Origin: RHKX01 sp041393495
Lineage (GTDB): Bacteria > Actinomycetota > Thermoleophilia > Solirubrobacterales > 70-9
Direction: 5' to 3'
Length of the DNA stretch: 64,000 bases
NCBI GenBank assembly: GCA_041393495.1
Contig: JAWKKA010000007.1
Span: 74,871-138,870 of the forward strand
Shown in pieces: positions 8,668 through 16,945 of the stretch. Below the pieces are notes generated by a model that saw only the letters and a program-made list of their open reading frames with translations, had not been told where the DNA came from and did not search any database. The position numbers and the translations under genes are program-made. How positions within the stretch are numbered: position 1 is the stretch's first letter; every line of letters begins with the position of its first letter.

Positions 8668-10160
8668 GGGCGCGGCTCGCCATCCGCCGGCCAGCGGTCG
8701 AGCCGGACCGAGTCGTCGCCGGCGACGACGTTGTGGCGCAGATCGAGTCGCGGGTCGACGAGCGGGCGGTCGCGGCGCCGGTGGACGCCACGCGACTCGC
8801 GGCGGGCGAGCGCCGAGGCCGCGATCAGGCGGGCGAGCGGATAGGGATCGTCGAGGAGGCGCTCGAGGCTCGCGGGGTCGCGGACCGGGCCGGCGAGCTC
8901 CCAGACGGCCCGGCGGCTCGCGTCGGTCGGGGCGGGGAACTCGGGATCGGGGTCCGGCTCGGGCGGCGACACCTCGGCGGGCGGGGCCGCCAGCGCCGCC
9001 CGGGCCGCGCGGGTGCCGAACACGAAGCACTCGCTGAGCGAGTTCGAGGCGAGCCTGTTCGCACCGTGCAGCCCCGTGCAGGCGGCCTCGCCGACGGCGA
9101 GGAGGCCGGCGAGGGTGCTGCGTCCGTCGAGGTCGGTGTGGACGCCGCCGATCAGGTAGTGGGCGGCGGGGGAGACCGGCACCGGGTCGCGGGCCGGATC
9201 GACCCCGATCGCCTGCAGCGTCCGGGCGATCGTCGGGAAGCGATCCATCGGGACCGGCCGGAGGTCGAGGCCGACCGAGTCGGCCCCGTCGGCCGCCATC
9301 CGGTCGAGGATCGCGGCGGTCACCTGATCGCGCGGCGCCAGCTCGTCGGTGAAGCGACGGCCGTCGGCGCCGAGCAGCAGGGCGCCCTCGCCGCGCACGG
9401 CCTCGGTTATCAACCCGCCGTCGAGCGGCAGGCCGGGCAGCGCCAGCGCAGTCGGGTGAAACTGGCAGAGCTCGAGGTCGGCGAGCTCGGCGCCGGCGCC
9501 ATGGCCGAGGATCGCGCCGGCGCCGATCGCGCCGCGCGGGTTCGTCGTCCGCTCCCAGAGCGCCGCGCCACCGCCGGTGGCGAGGATCGTGGCGGCGGCG
9601 GTGACCGGGCCGTGGTCGGTGAGGACGCCGTAGCAGCGCGAGCCGTCGGACCACAGGGCCAGGGCCGAGGCGCCCTCGAGGATCTCGATCCGCTCGTCGG
9701 CGGCGGCGAGCGCGGCGAGGCGACTGGTCAGCACCCGGCCGGTCTCGGCGCCGCCGGCGTGGACGATGCGCCGGGCCGAGTGGCCGCCTTCGAGGCCGAG
9801 CGCGAGCTCGCCGCCGGGCCCGACGTCGAAGCGGACGCCGCGCCGCATCAGCGACTCGACGGCGGCTGGCGACTCCTCGACGAGCGCCTCGACGGCGGCG
9901 GGATAGCAGAGCCCGCGGCCCGCGTTGAGCGTGTCCTCGGCGTGGCGGGCGGGCGAGTCGTCGTCGGCCATCGCCGCGGCGAGACCGCCCTGCGCGTGGA
10001 AGCTCGCCGTCTCGGAGAGGGTCTTCCGCGAGATCAGCACGACTCGCCCGCCGGCCTCCGCCACCTCGATCGCGGCGTGCAGGCCGGCCGCGCCGGCCCC
10101 GACGACGGCGACGTCGACCCGGTCTCGGGCCGGCGCTCGGGTCTCGCTGCTGGCGGCCAA
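8661..10160 (-). CDS. nadB: L-aspartate oxidase
   Basis: 499-residue flavoprotein that oxidises L-aspartate to iminoaspartate, first step of de novo NAD synthesis. Dinucleotide-binding motif VAVVGAGAAGLHAA at about 16-29; then TASFHAQGGLAAAM, EGGHSARRIVHAGG with substrate-binding His/Arg, and ANRLASNSLSECFVFG near the C-terminus, all diagnostic of NadB rather than SdhA. nadA and nadC are not in the window. The first plausible start is TTG at 10160; TACGGT lies 9 nt upstream with no Shine-Dalgarno. Divergent from the deacetylase-fold gene with only 26 bp between starts. Confidence 0.92.
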   Translation of the reverse strand: MAASSETRAPARDRVDVAVVGAGAAGLHAAIEVAEAGGRVVLISRKTLSETASFHAQGGLAAAMADDDSPARHAEDTLNAGRGLCYPAAVEALVEESPAAVESLMRRGVRFDVGPGGELALGLEGGHSARRIVHAGGAETGRVLTSRLAALAAADERIEILEGASALALWSDGSRCYGVLTDHGPVTAAATILATGGGAALWERTTNPRGAIGAGAILGHGAGAELADLELCQFHPTALALPGLPLDGGLITEAVRGEGALLLGADGRRFTDELAPRDQVTAAILDRMAADGADSVGLDLRPVPMDRFPTIARTLQAIGVDPARDPVPVSPAAHYLIGGVHTDLDGRSTLAGLLAVGEAACTGLHGANRLASNSLSECFVFGTRAARAALAAPPAEVSPPEPDPDPEFPAPTDASRRAVWELAGPVRDPASLERLLDDPYPLARLIAASALARRESRGVHRRRDRPLVDPRLDLRHNVVAGDDSVRLDRWPADGEPRPA

Positions 10161-10186
10161 GGCGGCAGTACCGTATCCGCCAGCCG

Positions 10187-11200
10187 ATGGGCCTCTACTA
10201 CAGCCATCCCTCGTCGCTTCGCCACGACACCGGGCCCCATCCCGAGAACCCCGGGCGAATCAGGGCGATCGAGGCGACGCTGGAGGCCGCGGGCTGGCCG
10301 TCGCTGGTCCGTGCCGAGGCGCCCGCCGCCGAGCGCTCGCTGATCGAACGCGTGCACGGCGCCGCCCTGATCGACGCGATCGAGCGGCTCTGCGCCACCG
10401 GTGGCGGGGCGATCGACCTCGACACGGTCGTGGTCCCGGCGTCATGGGAGGCGGCGTTGCGCGCCGCCGGGGCCGCTGCCGAGGCGTCCCGGGCCCTGCT
10501 CGCCGGCGAGCACGACTTCGCGTTCTGCGGGATGCGGCCGCCGGGACACCACGCGGAGTCGAACCGGTCGATGGGCTTCTGCCTGTTCAACAACGCCGCG
10601 ATCGGCGCCGCGCACGCGATCGCCGAGTGCGGTGCCGAACGGGTCCTGATCGTCGACTGGGACGTCCATCACGGCAACGGCACCGCCGAGATCTTCGATC
10701 GCCGCGACGACGTCCTCTACGCCAGCATCCACCAGAGCCCGCTCTATCCGGGCACGGGTGGCCCCGGCGAGATCGGCAGCGGACCGGGGGACGGGATGAC
10801 GCTGAACCTGCCGGTACCGCCCGGCTCCGGGGAGAACGAGTTCGTCGGGCTGGTCGAGCACGTCGTCTGCCCGGTCGGGCGTTCGTGGCGCCCCGACCTG
10901 ATCGTGGTCTCCGCCGGCTACGACGCTCACGTCGGCGACCCGCTCGCCAACTGCCTGCTCAAAGAGCAGGACTACGGGACGATGGCTGCGGCGGTTCGCG
11001 ACCTCGGCGCCGAGGTGGGCGCGCCGATCCTCGTCTGCCTCGAGGGCGGCTACGACCAACGGGCGCTCGCGGCCTCGGTGCTCGAGACGGTGCACGCGCT
11101 GGCCGGCGGCCCGCCCGCCGTCGGCGTCGCGCCGGCCCCGGTCGTCGCCGCCGCGGTCGAGCGGGTCCGCGCCATCGACCGCTGGCGCGACGCGCTCTGA
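10187..11200 (+). CDS. Histone-deacetylase-family amidohydrolase
   Basis: 337 residues with the arginase/deacetylase fold, zinc-dependent deacetylase of acetylated lysines, acetoin-pathway proteins or polyamines. Active-site elements: GMRPPGHHAE (tandem His), FCLFNNAAIGA, DWDVHHGNGT (zinc Asp and His), SAGYDAHVGDPLA (second zinc Asp) and LEGGYD. Complete relative to the family (about 310-370 residues). TACCGT on the plus strand lies 12 nt before the ATG and overlaps the nadB -10-like sequence on the other strand, so the two promoters are back to back. Confidence 0.9.
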   Translation: MGLYYSHPSSLRHDTGPHPENPGRIRAIEATLEAAGWPSLVRAEAPAAERSLIERVHGAALIDAIERLCATGGGAIDLDTVVVPASWEAALRAAGAAAEASRALLAGEHDFAFCGMRPPGHHAESNRSMGFCLFNNAAIGAAHAIAECGAERVLIVDWDVHHGNGTAEIFDRRDDVLYASIHQSPLYPGTGGPGEIGSGPGDGMTLNLPVPPGSGENEFVGLVEHVVCPVGRSWRPDLIVVSAGYDAHVGDPLANCLLKEQDYGTMAAAVRDLGAEVGAPILVCLEGGYDQRALAASVLETVHALAGGPPAVGVAPAPVVAAAVERVRAIDRWRDAL

Positions 11201-11209
11201 CGCGAAGCG

Positions 11210-13090
11210 TCAGCCGTTGCGCGCGGCGCGCTCGGCTTCGGCCCGGACGGCCTTCGTCTGATCGCGCAGCCAGTCGGCGGCGGCCTGACGGACATCGCTG
11301 ATCGCGGCTGCCGCCTCGGCCTCGAGCTCCTTCGAGCGCTCCTCCGCCTCCCGGGCCCGCTTCTCGGCGGCGGCGATCTTCGTCTCGGCCTCGCGCTCGG
11401 CCTTCCCGGCGGCGGCCAGCGCATCGTCGAGCTCCTCCTCGCGGTCGCGGATCCGCTCCGCCGCCGCCGCCTCGGCGACGGCGCGGGCCTGCTCGGCCGC
11501 CACGTCGAGTTGTCGCTGCGAGTCGGCGCGGAGCCGCGCCTTCTCCTCCTCGAGGCCGCGCTCGGCGGCGCTGACCCGCTCGGCCGCGTCGATCGCCTGA
11601 CGCTCGATCTGGTTGAGCCGCTCATGTGAGTCCGAGATCGCCTTGGCGCGGGCCTCACGCTCGGCCTGCAGGTCCCGTTCACGCTCGCCGAGCAGCTCCG
11701 AGAACCGCTCCTCGGCGGCCTTCCGCGCGATGCCGGCCTCGGAGCGGACGCGCTCGTCCGCGTCGGCCTCGATCCGGGCGATCCGCTCGGCCGTCTGCTT
11801 CTCGGCGGCGGCCAGGGCACGCCGTTCGAGCTCGGCGCGGTGGGGCTCGTCGCGGCGCTCGAACTCGGCCTCCACCTCGGCCCGGGCCTCGAGCCGCACG
11901 GCCGCGATCCGGCGTTCGACCTCGTCAGCGGCCGGACCCTCGAGCGCTTCGCGGCGGGCCGAGTCGCGGGCCTCGGCGACGCGTGCGTCAGCCTCCTCGC
12001 GGGCGAGCTGGAGCTCGCTGCGGAGCCCCTCCACCTCGGCGGTCTCGCCCGCGCTGGCCGTGGAGCCGCCGGCGGCCGCCTCGGCCTCCGCCCGGATCCG
12101 CTCCACCTCTCGGCGGACCCGCTGCCGGGCCTCCGCCTTCAGCTTCGTGACCTGCTGGCGCAGCCACTGCGTCGCCTGCTCGCGGGCACGTGCCTCGATC
12201 TCGTCCTTCTCGGTGGCGAGCCGCGCCGCCCGCGCCTCGGCTTGGCTCGCCCGCGCCTCGGCTTCGCGCAGGCTCGAAGCGAGGTCGTCGATCTCGGCGC
12301 GCGCGCTCGCCCTCGCATGCTCGAGGTTGCGCTCGAGGCTGAGGATCTCCTCGTGGGAGCGGATCTCCGCCGCTCGAGCCGCTTCGTCGGGCGTGGCAGC
12401 GGTGGGCACGCCGCGGTCGCCCGGTTCCGGCTCGGGACCGGCCGCGCCCGACTCCTGCGGAGCTTCCTCGGCGGCGGCGGCCGGCTGCCCGGCCCCGTCC
12501 TCGCGACCCTGGTCGGAAGCAGCGGGCCCGCCCCCGGCGTCGGCCGGCTCCTCGCTGTCCGCGCCGTCCCCCGGCCCGTCCCCGGCCTCCGCGCTCGGCG
12601 CCTCGGCGGCGGCGCCCCCCGCCTCGTCCCCGACGGCGGCGACGTCCGCCTCGTCCCCGGCGGCGCTGCGCGGCGCCTCGGCGTCGTCGTCGCCTGTCTC
12701 GTCCCCGGCGGTGCTCGGCGCCTCGGCCTCGGGCTCGTCGTCGGGGGGCTCCGGCGCGGCGTCGCGGCGCCGGCCGCTGACCGGCGATGGCGGCGCCCAC
12801 TCGGCGGTCCCCGTATCGGGCTCGATCATGGCCCGCCGGGCGCCGGGGTCGCCGCCTTGCCGCTCGCCGGTGTCGGCGCCGGAAGCCACGGCCTCCTCCC
12901 AGTCCTCGGTGCTGTAGGGGTCGTCCCCGGACGTGTCCGGCGGAGCCGTGTCGGATCGGGCCGTGTCGGGTCGTGCCGGCGTGGGGTGCACGGCGGTTCG
13001 GGGGTCGGCTTGCGGTTGTGAGCCCGCCGTCGTCTCGGGCTCGCCACGGTGCTTGCCCTTGCGACGGAAGATCCCTCTCCAACGAGCCAT
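11210..13090 (-). CDS. Large acidic coiled-coil protein, unknown function
   Basis: 626 residues in three parts: a short basic start (MARWRGIFRRKGKHRG), about 230 residues of Glu/Asp/Ala/Gly/Pro low-complexity sequence rich in EA, DE and SAGDE runs, then about 350 residues of nearly uninterrupted heptad-like coiled coil (EARAREQATQWLRQQVTKLK onward) ending in WLRDQTKAVRAEAERAARNG. No membrane segment or catalytic motif. It resembles DivIVA/SMC-like scaffolds only in composition. Start at ATG 13090; upstream in-frame codons are a less likely N-terminal extension, and TAACCT lies 10 nt before this ATG. Convergent with the deacetylase gene. Confidence 0.75.
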   Translation of the reverse strand: MARWRGIFRRKGKHRGEPETTAGSQPQADPRTAVHPTPARPDTARSDTAPPDTSGDDPYSTEDWEEAVASGADTGERQGGDPGARRAMIEPDTGTAEWAPPSPVSGRRRDAAPEPPDDEPEAEAPSTAGDETGDDDAEAPRSAAGDEADVAAVGDEAGGAAAEAPSAEAGDGPGDGADSEEPADAGGGPAASDQGREDGAGQPAAAAEEAPQESGAAGPEPEPGDRGVPTAATPDEAARAAEIRSHEEILSLERNLEHARASARAEIDDLASSLREAEARASQAEARAARLATEKDEIEARAREQATQWLRQQVTKLKAEARQRVRREVERIRAEAEAAAGGSTASAGETAEVEGLRSELQLAREEADARVAEARDSARREALEGPAADEVERRIAAVRLEARAEVEAEFERRDEPHRAELERRALAAAEKQTAERIARIEADADERVRSEAGIARKAAEERFSELLGERERDLQAEREARAKAISDSHERLNQIERQAIDAAERVSAAERGLEEEKARLRADSQRQLDVAAEQARAVAEAAAAERIRDREEELDDALAAAGKAEREAETKIAAAEKRAREAEERSKELEAEAAAAISDVRQAAADWLRDQTKAVRAEAERAARNG

Positions 13091-13258
13091 CGGCCGCCGC
13101 AGGTTACGCGATCGGAGCAGCTCGGCGGGCGGCGATTTCACGATATCGGCGCTGCTTCTCCCCGCTATCGGCACACGCGCGCATTGATCGGTTGCGCCGC
13201 CGGGCGAAGTATCGACCCGGCAATCGAACCGGCAGCGATGCCGGGAAGGGAGTTAGCG

Positions 13259-13513
13259 ATGTACGCACTGTTCGGATTCGTCCACTGGCGCCTCGCGAGC
13301 GCAGCCGCAGCGCTGCGCCCGCGCCTCGCCTCCGAGCGGGGTCAGGGCACGGTCGAGTACGTCGGCCTGGTCCTGCTCGTCGCGGCGCTGATGGGCGGCA
13401 TGGTGGCCGCCGTCGGCGGGCTCGGGAGCCTCTCGGGCATCGGCAAGGAGCTGGCCGAGGCGATCACCAAGAAGATCATCCAGGGCGTCCAGAAGATCAC
13501 GTTCGGCGGCTGA
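13259..13513 (+). CDS. Type IV/Flp pilin-like small protein
   Basis: 84 residues. RGQGTVEYVGLVLLVAALMGGMVAAV matches the prepilin pattern: a basic leader, then a cleavage-type Gly and Glu at mature position 5 (GTVEY), followed by one hydrophobic helix. The remaining tail is short and amphipathic, as in Flp-type pilins. GGGAAGGGAG upstream of the ATG is a good ribosome-binding site. No tad/rcp assembly genes or prepilin peptidase are in the window, so assembly would depend on genes elsewhere. Confidence 0.75.
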   Translation: MYALFGFVHWRLASAAAALRPRLASERGQGTVEYVGLVLLVAALMGGMVAAVGGLGSLSGIGKELAEAITKKIIQGVQKITFGG

Positions 13514-13570
13514 GCCGCCGGGGCGGCCGCCCGCTCCGGCGGGCGGCCGCCGATCTGGGACACTGCGCCG

Positions 13571-14299
13571 GTGCCAACCGAGGGGAGAAGCTACGGCCGT
13601 TCGGCGGCGCAGATGCGCCCGGTCACGATCGAGCCGGGCTTCGTCCGCACCGCCGACGGCTCGGCGCTGATCTCGATCGGCGAGACCCGCGTCATCTGCA
13701 CCGCGTCGGTCGACGAGGAGGTGCCGCGGTGGATGCGCGGGCGTGGCACCGGGTGGGTGACCGCCGAGTACGCGATGCTCCCCGCCTCGACCGGCGAGCG
13801 CAAGCCGCGCGACTCCAAGCGCGGGCGTCCCGACGGTCGCTCGATCGAGATCCAGCGGCTGATCGGGCGGGCGCTGCGCGTCGTCGTCGACTTCGAGGCG
13901 CTCGGCGAGCGCGCGGTCTGGATCGACTGCGACGTCCTGCAGGCCGACGGCGGGACCCGTTGCGCATCGATCACCGGCGCCTACGTCGCGCTCGGTCTCG
14001 CCCTCTCGCGGCTGGTCGAGTCCGGCGAGCTGCGGGCGCTGCCGTTCACCGGCACGGTCGCGGCGATCAGCGTCGGGGTCGTCGACGGAGAGGCGCTCTG
14101 CGACCTCGACTACTCCGAGGACTCGCGGGCCGAGGTCGACGCGAACGTCGTCATGACCGGCGACGGCGGCCTCGTCGAGGTACAGGCGACGGCCGAGCGG
14201 ACCCCGATCTCGAGGGCGTCGTTGGACGAGCTGCTCGCGCTCGCCGAGGCCGGGATCGCGGAGCTTCGCGACATCCAGGAGGGGGCCGCGGGGGCGTGA
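13571..14299 (+). CDS. rph: Ribonuclease PH
   Basis: 242 residues. Phosphorolytic 3'-5' exoribonuclease that trims tRNA 3' ends. Family motifs in order: RPVTIEPGFVRTADGSALIS, GTGWVTAEYAMLPAST, RKPRDSKRGRPDGRSIEIQ, DCDVLQADGGTRCASITGAY, and DLDYSEDSRAEVDANVVM. Full length for RNase PH. First gene of a three-gene run with rdgB and a cation efflux gene; its stop overlaps the rdgB GTG by 4 nt. Confidence 0.95.
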   Translation: MPTEGRSYGRSAAQMRPVTIEPGFVRTADGSALISIGETRVICTASVDEEVPRWMRGRGTGWVTAEYAMLPASTGERKPRDSKRGRPDGRSIEIQRLIGRALRVVVDFEALGERAVWIDCDVLQADGGTRCASITGAYVALGLALSRLVESGELRALPFTGTVAAISVGVVDGEALCDLDYSEDSRAEVDANVVMTGDGGLVEVQATAERTPISRASLDELLALAEAGIAELRDIQEGAAGA

Positions 14300-14895
14300 C
14301 CGGACGGCCGCAGGGGCGGCCGGTCGTCGTCGCCACCCGCAACCCGCACAAGCTCGGCGAGCTCGGCGAGATCCTCTCCGGCGTCGCGCTCGAGTCGTTG
14401 CCGGAGTCCGTCGTGCTGCCGCCCGAAGACGGCGAGACGTTCGCCGACAATGCGCTCGGCAAGGCTCGCGCTGCCCATGAGCAGACCGGCCGGGCGGCGC
14501 TCGCCGACGACTCCGGGATCGTGGCGGCCGCGCTCGGCGGCGAGCCGGGCGTGCGCTCGGCCCGCTACGCGGGAGAGGCGGCGAGCGACGCCGAGAACCT
14601 CGCCCGGCTGCTCGCGGCGGTGGGCGGCGCCGCCGACCGCTCGGTCGCCTACGTCTGCGCGATCGCCTTCGTCGACGAGGACGGCGCCGAAACGGTCCGG
14701 GAGGGACGCTGCACCGGCGTCCTCGCCACCGAGCCGCGCGGCGACGGCGGGTTCGGCTACGACCCGGCATTCGTCCCCGACGACTTCAGCGACGGTCGGA
14801 CGATGGCGGAGCTGAGCCCGGAGGAGAAGCACTCGATCTCCCATCGCGGGCGCGCGGCGCGGGCGCTCGCCGCCGCCATCGGCGGGTTGCGATGA
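14296..14895 (+). CDS. rdgB: XTP/dITP pyrophosphatase (HAM1 family)
   Basis: 199 residues. House-cleaning nucleotidase that hydrolyses dITP, XTP and ITP. Motifs: VVVATRNPHKLGEL, DGETFADNALGKARAA, LADDSGIVAAALGGEPGVRSARYAG, GFGYDPAFVP, and MAELSPEEKHSISHRGRA. GTG start overlaps the rph stop (GTGA), and its own stop overlaps the next ATG (ATGA), giving tight translational coupling. The rph-rdgB pairing is common in bacteria. Confidence 0.95.
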   Translation: MTGRPQGRPVVVATRNPHKLGELGEILSGVALESLPESVVLPPEDGETFADNALGKARAAHEQTGRAALADDSGIVAAALGGEPGVRSARYAGEAASDAENLARLLAAVGGAADRSVAYVCAIAFVDEDGAETVREGRCTGVLATEPRGDGGFGYDPAFVPDDFSDGRTMAELSPEEKHSISHRGRAARALAAAIGGLR

Positions 14896-15797
14896 CCGCG
14901 ACCAAGTCCGGGGCGGCCTGGCTCTCGGTCATCTCCAACTGCGTCCTGATCGTCGTCAAGGTCGCGGCGGGGATCCTCACCGGCTCGATCGCGATCCTGA
15001 CCGAGGCCGTCCACTCCGCGATCGACCTGGTCGCCTCGCTGATCGCTCTCGTCTCGGTCCGCAAGGCCGAGGCGCCCGCCGACCGCGACCACCCGTACGG
15101 GCACGAGAAGGCCGAGAACGTCGCCGCCGGCGCCGAGGCGATGCTGATCCTGCTCGGTGCCGTGATCATCGTCGTCGAGGCCGTCCGCCGGCTCGTCAAC
15201 GGCTCCGAGGTCGAGTCGATCGGGATCGGGATCGCGATCATCGCCGCCTCGATCGTGGTCAACCTGCTCGTCTCCGCCTACCTGTACCGGCGGGCGCAGG
15301 TCCTCGAGTCGCCAGCCCTCGAGGGCGATGCCGCGCATCTGCGCGCCGATGCGCTCACATCGGTCGCCGTCCTCGTCGGACTCGTCCTCGTCGAGGTGAC
15401 CGGCCACTCGTCGTTCGACTCGATCGCGGCGTTGGTGGTGGCCGGCGCGATCGTCGCGACCGGCGTCAGGCTGCTCCTCCGGTCCGGGCGGGTGCTCATG
15501 GACGAGGTGCTGCCCGACAGCGAGATGGACCGGATCGAGGCGGTGATCGCGGCCTCGCGACCGCCGGACATGGCCGGCTACCACAAGCTCCGCGGGCGGC
15601 GGGCGGGGTCGCGCCGCCACGTCGATCTCCACGTCCAGTTCCGGGCCGGGACGAGCCTCGAGGATGCGCATCGCGAGGCGCACCTGCTCCGTGACGCCAT
15701 CGAGGCCGAGTTCAGCAACTGCGATGTCCTGATCCACGTCGAGCCGGAGGGGTCCTACCGTCCGCGCGCGGAGCGCGGCCCCTTCCGGCAGGGGTGA
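14892..15797 (+). CDS. Cation diffusion facilitator transporter
   Basis: 301 residues. Six-helix CDF antiporter for divalent metal (Zn, Fe, Mn or Co) with a cytoplasmic C-terminal domain. Metal-site elements: HSAIDLVASL in TM2, DRDHPYGHEKAEN between TM2 and TM3, and HLRADALTS in TM5. The C-terminal ferredoxin-like domain includes GRRAGSRRHVDLHVQF and ends in VLIHVEPEG. Coupled to rdgB by an ATGA overlap. Metal specificity cannot be read from sequence. Confidence 0.92.
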   Translation: MTATKSGAAWLSVISNCVLIVVKVAAGILTGSIAILTEAVHSAIDLVASLIALVSVRKAEAPADRDHPYGHEKAENVAAGAEAMLILLGAVIIVVEAVRRLVNGSEVESIGIGIAIIAASIVVNLLVSAYLYRRAQVLESPALEGDAAHLRADALTSVAVLVGLVLVEVTGHSSFDSIAALVVAGAIVATGVRLLLRSGRVLMDEVLPDSEMDRIEAVIAASRPPDMAGYHKLRGRRAGSRRHVDLHVQFRAGTSLEDAHREAHLLRDAIEAEFSNCDVLIHVEPEGSYRPRAERGPFRQG

Positions 15798-15800
15798 AGG

Positions 15801-15941
15801 TCAGGTCAGGTTCACGGCGGCCGCGAGGCCGACTGCGACCAGCGTGATCGCGTAGCCCGTGTAGCCGTTGACGGCGACGAGCAGGGCGGCGATCAGGCAG
15901 ATCGCGACGATCGTGATCCAGGAGCCTCGGGCGAGATCCAC
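15801..15941 (-). CDS. Short two-helix membrane protein
   Basis: 46-residue frame read directly from the minus strand (VDLARGSWITIVAICLIAAL...), with two hydrophobic segments separated by a short NGYTGYA turn and almost no extramembrane part. GTG start at 15941, preceded by GGAAAATAGC, a possible weak ribosome-binding or -10 sequence. It fills the gap between the convergent CDF gene and the divergent roadblock-like gene. Function unknown; small membrane proteins of this kind often modulate larger complexes. Confidence 0.5.
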   Translation of the reverse strand: MDLARGSWITIVAICLIAALLVAVNGYTGYAITLVAVGLAAAVNLT

Positions 15942-15988
15942 GCCGCTATTTTCCAGCAGGTGAAGGATGGAAGCACGCAGGCCGGGCG

Positions 15989-16327
15989 ATGACGGTCGCT
16001 GCCGACGCCGCCGCCGACGCCGCCGCGGGGTTGATCGCCGAGTCGGCCGGGCTGCGGGCGTGCGCCGTGATCGGGCCCGCCGGGGAGCTGCTGGCCGCCA
16101 CGGCCGATGGCGAGTGGGTCGCTCAGTCCCGGCGCCTCTGGGCCGCGGCGGACGACCCGGAGCGGCCCGCCCCCGAGCACGTCCACGTGGCGGTCGAGGG
16201 CGGCGAGGTCTTCGCGGTCCGCGGCGAGCACGCGTCGGTGATCGGGATCGCCGACCGGTTCTCGCTCGCCTCGCTCCTCCTCTGCGACCTCCGGGCGGCG
16301 CTGCGCCGGCTCGACGGGGCGCGATGA
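15989..16327 (+). CDS. Roadblock/LC7-like domain protein
   Basis: 112 residues. The sequence order VIGPAGELLAAT, a variable middle, then VFAVRGEHASVIGIADRFSLASLLLCDLRAAL resembles roadblock/LC7 (MglB-like) domains, which form dimers acting on small GTPases or as signalling scaffolds. No MglA-type GTPase gene is adjacent. The next small gene overlaps its stop by 4 nt, so the two probably act together. Assignment rests on pattern only. Confidence 0.6.
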   Translation: MTVAADAAADAAAGLIAESAGLRACAVIGPAGELLAATADGEWVAQSRRLWAAADDPERPAPEHVHVAVEGGEVFAVRGEHASVIGIADRFSLASLLLCDLRAALRRLDGAR

Positions 16328-16542
16328 TCGAAAAGCCCCACCGGTTCCTGCTCGACCGGGTCAGCTCCTACTCGGAGGAGGGAAGGGCATACCTGCGGCG
16401 CCGGCGGATGCGCGGCCGGCCGTTCGCCCGCGTCCGTTACGCGGGTGGCGAGGAGATCGCCTTCGAGCCCGGGAGCGAGCGCGGCGCCGAGCTGTTCGCC
16501 GCCGCGGCGGCTCTCGTCGACTCCGCCGGCGAGCCGACCTGA
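16324..16542 (+). CDS. Small basic protein coupled to roadblock-like gene
   Basis: 72 residues, strongly basic in its first half (RAYLRRRRMRGRPFARVRY) and acidic/alanine-rich later. ATG overlaps the previous stop by 4 nt (ATGA), strong evidence that it is translated. No recognised domain. It could be the partner peptide of the roadblock-like protein; that is inference from coupling. Confidence 0.6.
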   Translation: MIEKPHRFLLDRVSSYSEEGRAYLRRRRMRGRPFARVRYAGGEEIAFEPGSERGAELFAAAAALVDSAGEPT

Positions 16543-16621
16543 CGGGGCCGCCGTCGGTGAGCCGCAGCTCGTGGGCCCCGGCGGGGGGCGCGATCGCCGC
16601 CGCCGGGGTTCATCCATACGG

Positions 16622-16852
16622 ATGCCATCGATCGATCACGACGGGCTTACGCCCGCCGAGACGCGGGCGTTGCGCTCGGCGCTCGCGCGCGACCCGGCGC
16701 TGGCGGGGGAGCTCGAGTTGATCTTGCCGGCGCTCGCTCCAGCGGCGCGGCGCGAGCTCGTGCGCGAGCTCGCCCGTCGCTGCGCCGGCGCCGAGCGGCC
16801 CGCCGCCGCGGTCCTCGAGGCGCTCGTCGCCGCCGCCCGGACATCGGCCTGA
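16622..16852 (+). CDS. Small hypothetical protein
   Basis: 76-residue alpha-helical, Ala/Leu/Arg-rich peptide (LTPAETRALRSALARDPALA...). There is no clear ribosome-binding site, and in DNA this GC-rich an open frame of this size can occur by chance. It lies between the coupled small genes and the secreted protein on the same strand, so it may be a real short gene. Function unknown. Confidence 0.35.
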   Translation: MPSIDHDGLTPAETRALRSALARDPALAGELELILPALAPAARRELVRELARRCAGAERPAAAVLEALVAAARTSA

Positions 16853-16945
16853 TCGCGCGGGGCGCGAGCGGCGCCACCGGGCTTGTCCGTGGCGAGCGCC
16901 GATCCGGCGCGATCGCGACGAGACACGAGGGAGCACACGCCGCCG

